DNA of 64,000 nt, taken from NCBI RefSeq assembly GCF_016859285.1, contig NC_053416.1:15580501-15644500 (forward strand). The letters run 5' to 3'. Below, one piece after another: positions 1 through 19,700 of the stretch; the stretch's first letter is position 1; each line of letters starts with the position of its first letter. The position numbers and the translations under genes are program-made. Origin of the DNA: Xiphias gladius. Lineage: Eukaryota; Chordata; Actinopteri; Istiophoriformes; Xiphiidae. Below the pieces are notes generated by a model, which saw nothing but the letters and a program-made list of their open reading frames with translations, did not search any database and was not told the DNA's origin.

Positions 1-47
1 TAAAGTGACATAAAGAACATGACCTTAATGTATGTATTTGAACTCAC

Positions 48-7968
<7,921 letters not shown>

Positions 7969-9831
7969 CGATAAATGAATACACACAGCCAGTTATTAGA
8001 TGAATACAGTAAGGCGCGTCCTCCGTCCAGTCCGCAGGATTTACGCGAGAAAACAGCGTTTCACTGCGCTCGGAGAAAAATCGGTCAGAAGTTTCTTCCA
8101 GCTCCCTTTTTTCATGCCTTTCTCACTTTTTTCCCACAGAACTTCCGGACACTGAAACACGGTAGAGCCTCTGACAGAGAGAGTTATGCTAGGCTACACG
8201 ACGAGCTCCGCGGTGCTTCTCTCCCATTTTAAAATTAAAACATTCAAATATAACGTCGACTCGACTTCTTGCTGACTCTCTAGCTGACACAGAAAACACT
8301 TTCTGGAGTTTTGAACGTAACAAAGCTGTCGACGGGGACTATCGTGCTAACTTACTCTACATACGGCTCTAAGTGAAGGTTTGTTACTATGGGAACTGGA
8401 GACTCCTACTGGCGCATGCTAAATCAGTGCAAAGTTTGCCAAATAATAAAAATAATAATTACACAGTCTGGACTCTATTTGTATACTACTACTACTACTA
8501 CTAGTAGTAGAACTACTACTAATAGTAATAATTCAGTGTCATATTACGTTTTTTGGAGCTTTTCAAATGTCTTTGGAGAGCAGTAATAACTGAATTTATA
8601 TTCTTTTATTGTCAAGTGTGAGTGAACTATGACCGACTGACCATTTCACAGATTCATATCTATTAGAAAAATCAAAGCTGAACAAGAGGCGCTCGGGTTG
8701 CCTAATATTGCGCGACGATCTCCTATGACAAAATACCATGTGGAGTTTGCTGACAGCACTAATGGTTTGTCATCAAGGAGGCTAACAGAAGTGTTCAAAG
8801 AAATCAGTTGTACCTCATTGATTTGCAAATATATGCCGCGAGCAGCACCACAATCTAATCGCGCCATCTACTCCATGTGGGGTACCTGTCGTATAAGTAT
8901 GAGGTTTCTATTATGTATCGGTTTAAGTGATCGTGTTCACAAGAATGTGTCGACAGTCACAGGCGCCAGCATGCCGACATGATGCCCCACATACCGTACA
9001 TCGTGGTGGAGGGACATAAAAAGGCTCAATTATTTTAACAAGTATAAAAGGTATCAACATTTTGAATAGGGGCACAGGTACACCTAAAAAAGGTGGACAT
9101 TTTGAAGTTTGGATGAAGTATGAGGTCCAGCATGCCCTGCCCAGGAGAATAATGATAATAAAGATGTAAATAGATGTTCAATAGTGTCCTTCCCTGAAGT
9201 TATGATAGTATTCGTAGAACTTCATATAAATAACAATAAAAAAAAACCCTGTACCTTCCAAATGCAAGTTTATGGATTGTAAAATTTGTATCTGTTGTTT
9301 TTGTTATGTTTTGCAGGGATTTTTGGAAAGGGCTTAACGTGGATACGTAAATTATGAATGAGATTTTTTTTAAAAAGATAAGCTAGCAAGCTTATCTTTT
9401 ATCTCAGTACAAGCTGTCAATGTACATACTACTCAGAATGATATAATTCAAAATAACTCTCACAAACCCTCGTGAAAATATGCACACACGATAGTGAAGG
9501 TTTGTGACAGATAAGGTTAAATTGATGTCTTACCCCTCTCAGCCCCACAACACACAAATGAAAGTGACTCGCAAGTTCGCAGGAACATTCTCGCCACAGA
9601 GTAGCTGAAAATGCATTGGGCGAAATGATTTAGGAGATTCTGACAAGTAAAAGGTTCCCTACAGAGACGTTAGAGGCTGAAACAGACCCTCTAATGTGAA
9701 AGAAATGAAGTTGGGATTTATACCAGCTGAGAACTTGGGAGGCACAGTGGATTGCTGAGTGCTGGCCAAGTGCTCCCGGGCAAACACTGAATAGACAACA
9801 TGTTTTCTTTTCCTTTTTTTGTCAGTGTGGG

Positions 9832-9865
<34 letters not shown>

Positions 9866-10466
9866 CTAAACACAGCTGCAGTCAGATTTATTTTATCATC
9901 ACTAAACTTGCTACTGTACATCTTACTTGAGTCACTGATGCAAGACGTGACATTTTAGACACGTTACCTCGGAAACAGGGCCCAGTCTGTTTTTCTTTTT
10001 CTTTTTTTCTTTTTGTTCCCCAGTTAATACTGGACCACGTTCCCCTTTAAAACTGTCTGTACAAGTAGCCACTGCAAAGTCTCAGCTCCCTGTTGGTGGT
10101 CCAGCTCCTTTTATTGTCTCATTCGGTAGCCACTGTATCTGCCAGTCACTGGAGAAGAATAGGAAGCCATGACTACTGCAGTAAACAAGCTTTAAGTCGC
10201 TCTGTATGTAGCCTGACACACACATACACACAGTACAGAGAAATGTAGACAGTACAGGGAAACTGCAGAAGTGTACCACATCTTGTGTTTTTTTTCTACA
10301 GGTAAGGTTAGCAATACAGTAAATGACTCTACTCCGAGCTGTTTAATGCTTTATAGTGGTTGTTATTTCAAAAACATAAAAATTCTGACATTTTTAAGGC
10401 TTGCTACTCTCTGCTACTACTGAATAAACTAAACCTTCGGTCACTTTTACAGTATTTGTTGTACAG
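7969..10466. other. arhgap42 5' region and intergenic DNA
   Basis: Contains the arhgap42 5' UTR and promoter, GC-richer near 8000-8220, and probably the unseen 5' exon and promoter of the divergent gene that follows. Also present: an (ACT)n/(AGT)n inverted trinucleotide run at about 8482-8520, a 12-bp hairpin at 9373-9400, a GT/GA dinucleotide run at about 9832-9866 and a splice-like zero-length junction at 10301/10302. No other gene was recognised. Confidence 0.6.
9373..9400. repeat. Short perfect hairpin
   Basis: Arms AAAAGATAAGCT (9373-9384) and AGCTTATCTTTT (9389-9400) are separated by AGCA. It is not followed by anything that would make it a terminator in this eukaryotic context. Confidence 0.7.
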
Positions 10467-12637
10467 GACACCAAAGACTCAGAGGTGCTGGCGACGCCAG
10501 TGAGCCAACAGGGCAGTCGGGAGCCGACAGACAAGATGTTCATCGACAATGCCAACCCGCGGCACCCACGGCGCCACCACGAATTCTTTCTGCGTAGGCG
10601 ACCCTACAGGGGGGAGCTGCCGACAGTGGCAGGTAAAGGTTTGCTGCTCCTTTGGCCCAGATATCAGATGTCAAACTTTGTGATGTTCTGAGATCAGTTA
10701 TTCACCGCTTTAACAGACCCAGATTACTCTGATCAAATATGTTGTGGCACAGGCCGGAAAAGTTTTCTTCATCATGTATTTGATTACTGCAAATTATCAC
10801 TATTTCTGCAGCTTTGCTTCAATCTCAGGGAAATTTTCTGAATGGATAAAAAAGATAAAACATTATATATTCTCGTCATAGATTTCAGTTCGGTGTTTCT
10901 TGGCATTGTCATTACAGTTATTTTTATTGGGGCCAAAGTAAATGGGCCATGAGCCATGACCTATGCCACCAATTCTTATAATTTAAGCTAGGACGGCCAA
11001 CTGCCTTGGGGGTTTTCCAGCTCAAACACTAAAATAAAAATGCCTGGCTGGAAGAATTTCTGCAAATGTTAAGTGATGTTAGCCCAGCTGTGACGGTGTG
11101 TTAACTGGAATTACTCCAAAGTGTTGTGTTAAAAAGAAAGAACTTTGAAAATGCCAATAACTAATTGTAACTTCTCAAAACCCATTAACCATTTAAAACA
11201 GAAACCTTTGTTCTCTTGTAATCAGGCACTTTTAAAGCCCACTTTTTTACCGTCTCTTTCATGCCCCGACCTCTCTAGGATTTCTCCTCTACCCGGACAC
11301 TCCTGCTAAGATGGAGACCACGTCACGGGAGGCTTTCTGCTTCAGGCCAATCCCACAACAAGGCAGAGGCAAAGGTCTGCGGTCTTATCTCAAGCTGGAG
11401 AGTAAACCCACTTTATCTGTTTTAAGATAAGCCGTGAGTTGTTTTTGTGTGGACGCATGAGCATGTCAGTGTTGACAGTAGGCATGCCAGGCAGTGTGTT
11501 GTGTTTAGTGGCTATATCTGTTTGTGTTTTGGAAAAGGTTTGTGAGAGGGCATGTGAATTATGAGCTTTTTTTCTTTGTTTTAAAGATTTATTCAGTCAT
11601 ACTGCAGTATAATTAATGCACTGCCATTATAGTGAAATAATAATACTGTAATTAATACCTAAAAAGTAAATGGAAAGACATCCATATAAGGTTAAGGAAA
11701 ACAAATTTGGATTTTATTGACCCAAATACATTTTTATTAATTGCTGAACACTGCCAGCAAAGTACTGGCTGAAGTAATGAAGGTGTAGCTGTTAGTCTTA
11801 ATGTAAATCTAAGTCTAAACTTGTCATTATGATGTGACATTACAGGTTTATAATTAAAATGGTATGATAATTTAACATTTAACAACAGCATTTATCGAAA
11901 TTAAAGAAGAATAGTATCATATAGTGCATCAGAATGACACTGGGAGAAGATAAATGACATATTTAGGAATTATAACCTTTGATGAAGAAAGTAGAAAAAG
12001 AATCAAAGAGATGAAGTCCACCACTGAATCTTTTGGATCGTGTCAAAAGTAACGGTTAAAGTGTTTTATATTATTTCCAGTTGTTGCCTCCTTAGATAGA
12101 ATGAAAAGATGTTTCATGGGACATTTCATTACAGTGTTTCAAATGAAACCTTTAACAAGTTGATGATTGCCCTTCAGGAGACCAGAACACCCAGCAGGAG
12201 TCCCCCTGTCCTCATCCCACATCCCCGAAACAAACAGGAAGAGGAAACAGCAGAAGCAGGGGCAGGGAACCGGGGGAGGACGAGCAAGAGGGCAACCATG
12301 ATCAGACGCAGTCCACAGCGGTGAAAAATGAACAAGGTACCACAGAGATGCAGTCTCAGTATCAGAAGGATTTCCCTCCTCCGTCCTCCTGCCGCAGGAG
12401 GCGAACACCTGCCCTCCCACAGCAAGACAACATCGGCATCAACCCTGCATTCAGGTGAGAGCGAGTTTTACCAGTACCACAGCGTGCTATTGCTTCTTGT
12501 GGAGAGCAGCTCATCAGTGTCTGCGTGTTTTGGTTCACAGGATCGAGTTTAACACAGTCCAAAGAGAGACTTACCCTGGTTGGCCCATCATGAACCCCGC
12601 GTACGCTGGCAGGATGAGAGCCGACAACCAAGCGTAA
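10467..12637 (+). CDS. Uncharacterised basic protein, 3' four exons (5' exon not found)
   Basis: I do not recognise this gene. Four exons join with consistent phases: 10467-10632, 11279-11374, 12178-12454 and 12541-12637, giving 211 residues and a TAA stop. Each is bounded by a good AG acceptor. Donors are GTAAAG, GTCTGC (weak) and GTGAGA. The product begins DTKDSEVLATPVSQQ, contains KMFIDNANPRHPRRHHEF and METTSREAFCFRPIPQQG, has an acidic/Gln-rich middle, then SCRRRRTPALP, and ends GWPIMNPAYAGRMRADNQA. There is no signal peptide, membrane segment or known domain. The short Pro/Arg-flanked motifs recall small ciliary microtubule-associated proteins, but that is only an impression. The reading frame is open at 10467 with no plausible ATG before M18, so a first exon probably lies in 8300-10460. 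It is divergently oriented to arhgap42. Confidence 0.6.
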
Positions 12638-14282
12638 CTTCTGAGAGATAGTCTTTAACATATTTTAGAAATCAGCTTGAATGTGAACTTCTCAGCAATA
12701 AGCGTTTGACAAGAAAGTTGCTCAGATTCTCTTGATATGTCTCATTTGACCGTTCTCAGTTTGCTGTTATGCTAGAATTCCATAATATTGCCAAAAATCC
12801 CACTTTGTCCCTGTGATGATCATACAATGCACAGAAATAAACAGGATTTTATAAACCAATGAATCACTTTTGTGGGTTTTTATCAGTTATGTTTGTGTTA
12901 TTTGCATCGATCCTACTGTCTCATCTCATAAACAGCACTATAACTCATGACTCTAATCTTACTCAATTTTTACATGAATGGAGGGATTGCTTTTGTTTAT
13001 GCTGTTACATCAGTGTCACTCAGGGATCACTTCTTCTCAGCACAAACTCATTTCTCAGGTTTAACTTCTTCTCCTCCTCGGGTAACAAGTGATGAATTCC
13101 CCAGTAGTGAGATCAGTGAGATGAGCTAATGGACAGATGAGGTGTTCTGGAATCGCTGGATAAGATCCAAATGAACTAATGCTAATACCAGACCTGTAAT
13201 CTTTCATGTAAATGACATAAGACATACTTGTGGTCGGCTTGAAAGAGAACAATCCACTTGGTGACTCACAGCTGAAACACGACCTGCTTCTGTGGGCAGA
13301 GAGCAAACAGCTGCGCTGAGACTTACGCAGGTGTCAGAGTTGAATAACTTTTAAAATCACACTATGAACGTTACTATTAACATTCTAATTTCTCTGCTTG
13401 TCTGTATATGATTTTATGTATTTTATAGTTAGTATTGTCGTTGATCTCATTTTCAAATTAGTGCTTTTGAAAATATCTAAAAAAAAATTAATATTAATAA
13501 TAATAGTAATTTAAAAAAAACCAACAAACTCCACTGGCAAAGAACACTGGCAAAAATAAAACAAGTTTTAATGGTAACTAAAGGAGTTGCAACTGTGAGA
13601 ATTCGAATTGGTGCCCTTTACATTTGGTTGATGCTGTAACTGCCCTACCTTAGAAAATCTTAATACAAGTCTCAGGTTTCACAACAGAAACTGAATCGTC
13701 TTACTTATTAAGAGGCAAATTGTGTAACAGATTCAATCTGATCTACAGGTACTTTACGGGTATAATACAAATATTGGCATTTTGTCCATTTAATGGCTGA
13801 TTCTGTTTTTAAATCTTGTGGGCCTCACTTGGAAGCATCAATATTGTAAAAATAAATGAATAATAACGATAATAATCATTAATATGGAACACAGTTTTTA
13901 TTGCTCAATTTACACTGAAAAAGCATGTACTAAGTCAGATTGCCTGAGAAACACTGAAATACTATAGAGCACCAGCTGAAAATGTTCGGTCCAGGTATTC
14001 ATCCTATTGACATGCAGCACCATCTAATGAACATCAAGCCAAACTGATATCATGATACCATAAGAAGGTCCTCCGTTGTTGTAACAGTTGCTCTTTCAGT
14101 AGACCAGCACTACATATGCAAACAAACAGGCCTTAACAGTCAACACTTTCCTTCACTGCCCACTTGGCTTAAAATTCGTCCATTCGAGGAGCTGCAGCAG
14201 CTGGACTGTGCATCAAAAACATCTGTCAAAGGCTTCAGTGGAACCAGGCGAGAGTCAGTACTTTGGACGGTAAATATTAGCT
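12638..14282. other. Intergenic DNA and convergent 3' ends
   Basis: 3' flank of the unnamed gene and, on the minus strand, the 3' UTR of snrnp35. The region is AT-rich, especially 13440-13560. No further coding exon was recognised. Confidence 0.5.
13897..13902 (-). terminator. Candidate snrnp35 poly(A) signal
   Basis: TTTATT on the plus strand reads AATAAA on the minus strand, about 380 bases after the snrnp35 stop codon. The assignment is by position only. Confidence 0.5.
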
Positions 14283-14984
14283 TCATCTCCTGTCCCGGTG
14301 TCTGCTCCTGTCCCCGTGTCTTCGGTCATCCCTCTCTCTGCCTCTGTCCCGGTCGTCTCTCCTCCCTCTGCTGCCCCACTCAGCCTCTCTGTGTCGGTCC
14401 CGGTCCTCTCTGTCTCTCGCCCCATGTCTGTCCCACTCCCTCCCGCCACCTCCTCCCCGTTCCTGCACCAGGCCGACCCCGAGGTTTATGGGTTTACGGA
14501 AAGGCCTGTCCCTGCCGCCGAACCGCAGCTGCCCGGACTCCTTCTTACCTCCCAGTCCGCCGCCGAGCCGCCGGGGGACCCATCCTTTGAGAGTCCTCTC
14601 CTGTTCAAAATCCACAAACACTTCGTGCTGGTCCACCACCAGTTTGTTGGCGTCCCGGCGGGCCCGGACAACAGACCGCTCCTCCTTGTATTCAATGAAG
14701 GCATATCTTTTGGAGAAGCCAGTGATGATGTCCCGGACCAGCCGGAGCTGCTGGATGTCTCCGTACTTGGAGAACACTTGATACAGTTTTTCCTCGGTTG
14801 TCTGGGGGTTCAGCCGGGCCACAAACAGCGTGAGCAGCGCGTCCCCGATGACACCCTTGTTGGGCTTGTAGCGGGCACCCATAGCCCTCCATACCGCCCG
14901 GTCATGGGGCTCCACGTCCGTGCCGTCGATGCTGCCGGCTTTTAGCGGGTCGTAAACCTTCGCTATCGGACTCCAGTCCACCAT
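14283..14984 (-). CDS. snrnp35: U11/U12 small nuclear ribonucleoprotein 35 kDa protein
   Basis: A minor-spliceosome protein related to U1-70K that acts in the U11/U12 di-snRNP at U12-type introns in the nucleus. It is a single open exon of 233 residues; the human coding region is also intronless (247 residues, recalled). The start MVDWSPIAKVYDPLKAGSID fits the family, and the frame stays open 14 codons upstream without an expected start. The RRM spans about residues 51-129, with RNP2-like LFVARL (53-58) and RNP1-like KRYAFIEY (92-99). The hallmark RRLGGGLGGKKESGQLRFGG follows at 138-157, then a Gly run and an Arg/Asp/Glu-rich tail typical of splicing proteins. Oddity: residue 93 in RNP1 is Arg (AGA) where I recall Gly in human. 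A long open frame on the opposite strand is a GC-rich shadow. Confidence 0.96.
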   Translation of the reverse strand: MVDWSPIAKVYDPLKAGSIDGTDVEPHDRAVWRAMGARYKPNKGVIGDALLTLFVARLNPQTTEEKLYQVFSKYGDIQQLRLVRDIITGFSKRYAFIEYKEERSVVRARRDANKLVVDQHEVFVDFEQERTLKGWVPRRLGGGLGGKKESGQLRFGGRDRPFRKPINLGVGLVQERGGGGGREWDRHGARDREDRDRHREAEWGSRGRRDDRDRGRERDDRRHGDRSRHRDRR

Positions 14985-16713
14985 TTTTACCCAAAATGAA
15001 GCTACAAGCGTCTCCTGCTGCCTCACACTTTCATGCCGTTACCCCAACAGAGCAGCCTGAGGTCGCGCGTGCGACCACAAAAACATTCCGTAGTGAAACG
15101 AGCTCTAGTCTGTCACGTTTTAAAGGTTCCCACTTACTCGATTAAGGTCGAAACGTCTTTAAATAGTGAATCCTAGGGACAGGCGGCCTCAAGATAATCA
15201 TCCGTATTTGTGCTTGTACGCAACTAAAGACAATGTGCGATATTTTGCAATTTTTTTTTTATAAGTATGCTGAACTAAATAAAAACAATAAATAAATAAA
15301 TCGCTTACACCGTCCAAAATCGTCAATGCAATATAATAGTTGATTAAACTCAGTTCTCTACTCTGTACAAGCAAACTCACTGTAATTTGTGTATTTAAAA
15401 AATATATGTATACAAAATAACAACTGCATAAACACCATATTTAAATAGTTATATAAAAAAAAAATAGGCATATTTATAGGCATACAGGCTGATTATTTGA
15501 AACACAAAGTTATATATTTTCACTCCGCAATCCTAACTCGAGGCCCACCTGCTAGTTTCTTCCTGAGCTTAAAACCGTTCAACCACCTTCCTCCTCAACA
15601 AATGCAGTGTGCTCAGTTGTTAAGATGAATCTGCTGATACCTGAGCTCAGGAGCTGTTACGGGTTCATCTATAGCACTGTTATGACTTCTTGTCCTCGGA
15701 AAAAGTCATTTGACAAAACAATCCTCACTAAAAGGTCCAGTTACTATAAAAACTTGTTTAAATGTCCTCAGCATCTTGTGCTAAGTAATCTGGTCTAATT
15801 CCTAGCTGCGGGGCATTTTATGACATGTAGGACAGATAGCCTTTTTGCTGCAAACACTTTGATTTCTAGCAGGAAAATCAATAATATAATAAATAATATA
15901 GATGATGGTTCAGTTTCATTCAGGTTTTCCAGCTCCAGGGTCCAATGTAAGATGGCTTACTGACAACCCACTGAAAGACTTAAATGGCCATCATTACATT
16001 AGATCTCAAAATGTCTGCTGTGAAAAAGATTAATACAAAGTAGCATTTTCTAATTCATCAGCATTTAAGCTGGGAACCTGAGTCTAATATTCTCTGTGAA
16101 TGGCCATTTTGGTACACTTTTTGATTTTTCTCCATCTATGAGGCCTCACTTCTGGAACCAGGAAATGTATGTTTACCAGAAGGTGTTAACGACATCCAAA
16201 TAATATACCTTTCTCACAGCAGATGTGACCCAAACCCATGAAAAAAAAAAAAAAAAAACCCCAAAACAAATACAAAACAAAAAAACTAAGAAAAAAAAGT
16301 AAATAAGGCATCAAAAGCTACTGTTTATGAACACTTGTCACTACGTGCACAACACTTTACAAAAACATTATTTAATAAAACAGTGAAAAACATCTCTTTT
16401 GGTTCCACATTGAATCGATTATTACAAAATCATAAAGATGCTGTCAACTTACTGCTATGTACAGTTATGTTTGTAGTTTATCAGTTTGTAATGATCAGAT
16501 TTCTGTTGTACAGTTGTAAACCAAACTGCTTTGGAAAGGTGAACAAAATCTTTCTTAGTCCATATCAGCATGTCATTTCTGCTGAGAAGATGAGTCTAAT
16601 CCATAGATGTTTCAACAGCACAGATTAGATATTCTGTCTAAACTAATTCTATAGAGGTTCAGCAGTCCTGCATTGAGCGGCTCCGCTCCTGCATCATCAG
16701 TTTCCAATTGCCA
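14985..16713. other. Intergenic DNA between snrnp35 and bud13
   Basis: snrnp35 5' flank (CpG-containing near 14990-15120), then AT-rich DNA with A- and T-runs (15250-15480, 16240-16300) and presumably the bud13 3' UTR. No gene was recognised. Confidence 0.5.
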
Positions 16714-19700
16714 TTACATGTCCTCCACACTCCATTTATAAGCTGCCTCCTGGCCAGCTTTTTTGTCTGCTATCCGCGTGTAGCGTTTCTGTTCAAAACC
16801 GTTTGACCTGCAAGACACCAACAAATTACATTCCGCTCTTAATTCTGCAATCACACCCTGATTGCAGATCAAAGTGTGATTGCAGTTAACAGTGCAATTA
16901 ACAATGCAACTGGATGAGATATAGGGATCTACTATATGTTTTCACATTAATCCCATTTAGTCACTCTTTCACATGCTCACTATACCTGTCAACTCCATCC
17001 CAGCGATAGCCTGGTAGAATATTGAACCGGTTTGGAGGTGGTGCTGGGCCTTTGTACCGAGGCTTCTCTGCAAAACAAAAATAAGATTGTTTACTATAAA
17101 TGCTGTAAGTAAACAACCATTTTTAGTCAGTCAACTCAAGGACCAAGGTACATGTATGTAATGTTTAAACACCTTGTGTCTTCGTGCGATCTTTTTTCCG
17201 TCTGAGCATCGCAGCCATCGGATCTCCCTCCCTTTCCTGCTCTCTCAACATACGGTCAAGATCCTCATCATCGTAGTGACGTGCCAGTGGCTTCTGGGCT
17301 TCATGCAGTGCATCTTCAAGTTTCTGCTTATGCATCTGGCCCTGGGTCAACCTATTAACACATGTTTACTTTAAATCATGGAAACAAGCTGACAGATAAA
17401 ACATCTCAACTCTTTACTTGATCACAATCATCCTCAGCAGCCTTCTCCAATATGTGAAAATTGTATGCAGACTCACCCTTTCCCCCACTGAGCATATTTC
17501 TCATCTTTTGCTGCTTTTTCTCCAGCTTTCCTCTTCTGTTCTTCTCTCTCCGATTCTAAATCCCTCCTTTTACCGCTCTTGTCTCTGAAGATGGTCTGGG
17601 CATTGCGGGATTGATCTATTCATAGCAGGAAAACAGGTATAACTTGTCTTCTGATTGAGGACTACATCTTTCAGCTTCATGAGAACCAATCCTAACTATG
17701 ACCAAAGGAATCTGTAAGCATTTGGAGTATGCATGGGTCATGTAGATATGAGGTGGAAAGTCCTATGAGCTCTGGCATCAACAGCTTTGAAAGAAAAGTA
17801 TCTTAAAAGAGAAAAAGCTGAGCCAACCTTCTAGTGGCTGGTTATTTCTTTCTCTGCGTCGGTTCTCCTCCTGCTCTTTCCTTAAAATATCTACAGAAAC
17901 CAGACCTGCCTTCCCACCAGAAAGCATCCTGTGGCCCTGAAATGAAAAACAAAACAAAAACATTGCAAACACAGAAATCTAAGGCAAATCAAATTCTAGA
18001 TTAGTCCTCAAACTAACAATTTTCTCACCTGTGACTGGCCAGGTCTACCAGGTGGTGACAGATCGTCATCTGAGTCTTTTCCCCTCTGCAGCCGCCTCCT
18101 GGGTGGAGACTGGTCAGAATCAGACCCTCGTCTTGTTTTTGAGTGCCTCCTTGGAGGAGACTGGTCAGAGTCTGAGGCTTCGCCCTTTAGTGGCTTTTTT
18201 CGTGGAGGTGACTGGTCAGAGTCTGAATCATGCCTGTTCTGAGCCCTCTTTGCAAGTGGTGACCGATGAGGATCAGGTGAACGTTTTTTACTTGACAAGG
18301 ATGAGCTGGGCTTTCTTCTGGTGGGGGATGAATCTGACAAAGAAATAATTAATTGCTTAGTGAAGTGTTTTGTATAACTAAACACTTGAACCAAAATACT
18401 TTTCTCATGTGCACGAAGTTGTGAGGCCAGTTGTACTATGAGGGGATGAAAGTAAAAACCCAGGAAGGGATTAGGCTGACTGAATATATGATGAAATATG
18501 TGTACTGATTTATCATTTATCACGTTTCACTATAATTATATTATCCAATTTTTTTAATACTGTACATGGAATATTATTATCCAAATTAAGACTCCAAAGC
18601 AATTACAAACTTAAAGTAAGAGACTTCCCATAATGATTTCTGAAGCGCTTGAAGAGTTCTGGTAAAATGAAAATTCAGTGTTTCAGTTTGACCTTCAATT
18701 ATCAACCAATCAACTGTTATGGATATCTTAGGACAACTTAACTAACCAACTTAACCACGTATACTGATGTTGGAGGGATTTCTGGTTGTTTTACTTTTGT
18801 TCATATCAACTTGTCCTATGCAAAAAGAGATCAGTCTCAGATATTGCTTTTCACCTTTACTTTGCACCTTCCCTGATTTCCCTGGATGTTGCCGCGGAGG
18901 TGAAAAGTCTGGTGAGTCATGGCGACCTTTTCTTGGAGGGGATCTGTAAGGAGAATCATGGCGACCTCTCCTGGGAGGGGACGTGTCTGGAGAGTCGTGG
19001 CGACCTCTCCTGGGAGGGGACGTGTCTGGAGAGTCGTGGCGACCTCTCCTGGGAGGGGACGTGTCTGGAGAGTCGTGGCGACCTCTCCTGGGAGGGGGCG
19101 TGTCTGGAGAGTCATGTCCGGTCTTTTTGACAGGGGAATCGTGTCCCCTTCTCTTTGATGACAGCTCTGGCGAGTCATGGTAACTCCTGCTTGTGTCTTT
19201 ATCTTCATCAGCTAATAGGAGAGAACACTCAAAGTGAATACCGATCTTCTTTACAACACAGGTACAGATTCTCTCTACATCTTTCACAAATATCAGTTAC
19301 CTCCAATCACTTTCCATCTGTTGCTGGTTCTGAAAACTTCCAGCTGTTTCACCTCATCTGGTCGATCATCAATCACCTCAGCAATCTGAGCAGACAAAGA
19401 AGAAGTACAGTTTCAAGAAAACATTAGGCAATATGAGGAAACTGTGATCGGGATTTTTCATAAACACGATAATGAAAATAATCTTTGCAGTAGGGCTGCA
19501 CCTAAAGATTATTTTCATTATTGATTAATCTGCTGATTATTTTCTCGAACAATCGATTAATCCTTCTGTCTATAAAATGTCAGACAGTTTAGAAAAATGG
19601 CTGCTATAATTCCTTAGATCTAAAAGTGGCAACAGTCCTAATCCCAAAGATATTCAGTTTACTATGATATATGACCAGAAAAGCCTCAAATCTTCATATT

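Noticed and set aside
9373-9400. Hairpin as a transcription terminator
   Set aside because: Intrinsic terminators do not apply in this vertebrate context.
11375-11429. Continuation of the unnamed gene's second exon to a TAA
   Set aside because: The GTCTGC donor at 11375 links in frame to a long downstream exon with a plausible ending; read-through would truncate the protein. It could be an alternative end but is less supported.
14298-14945. 215-residue plus-strand ORF
   Set aside because: Exact antisense shadow of the GC-rich snrnp35 coding exon.
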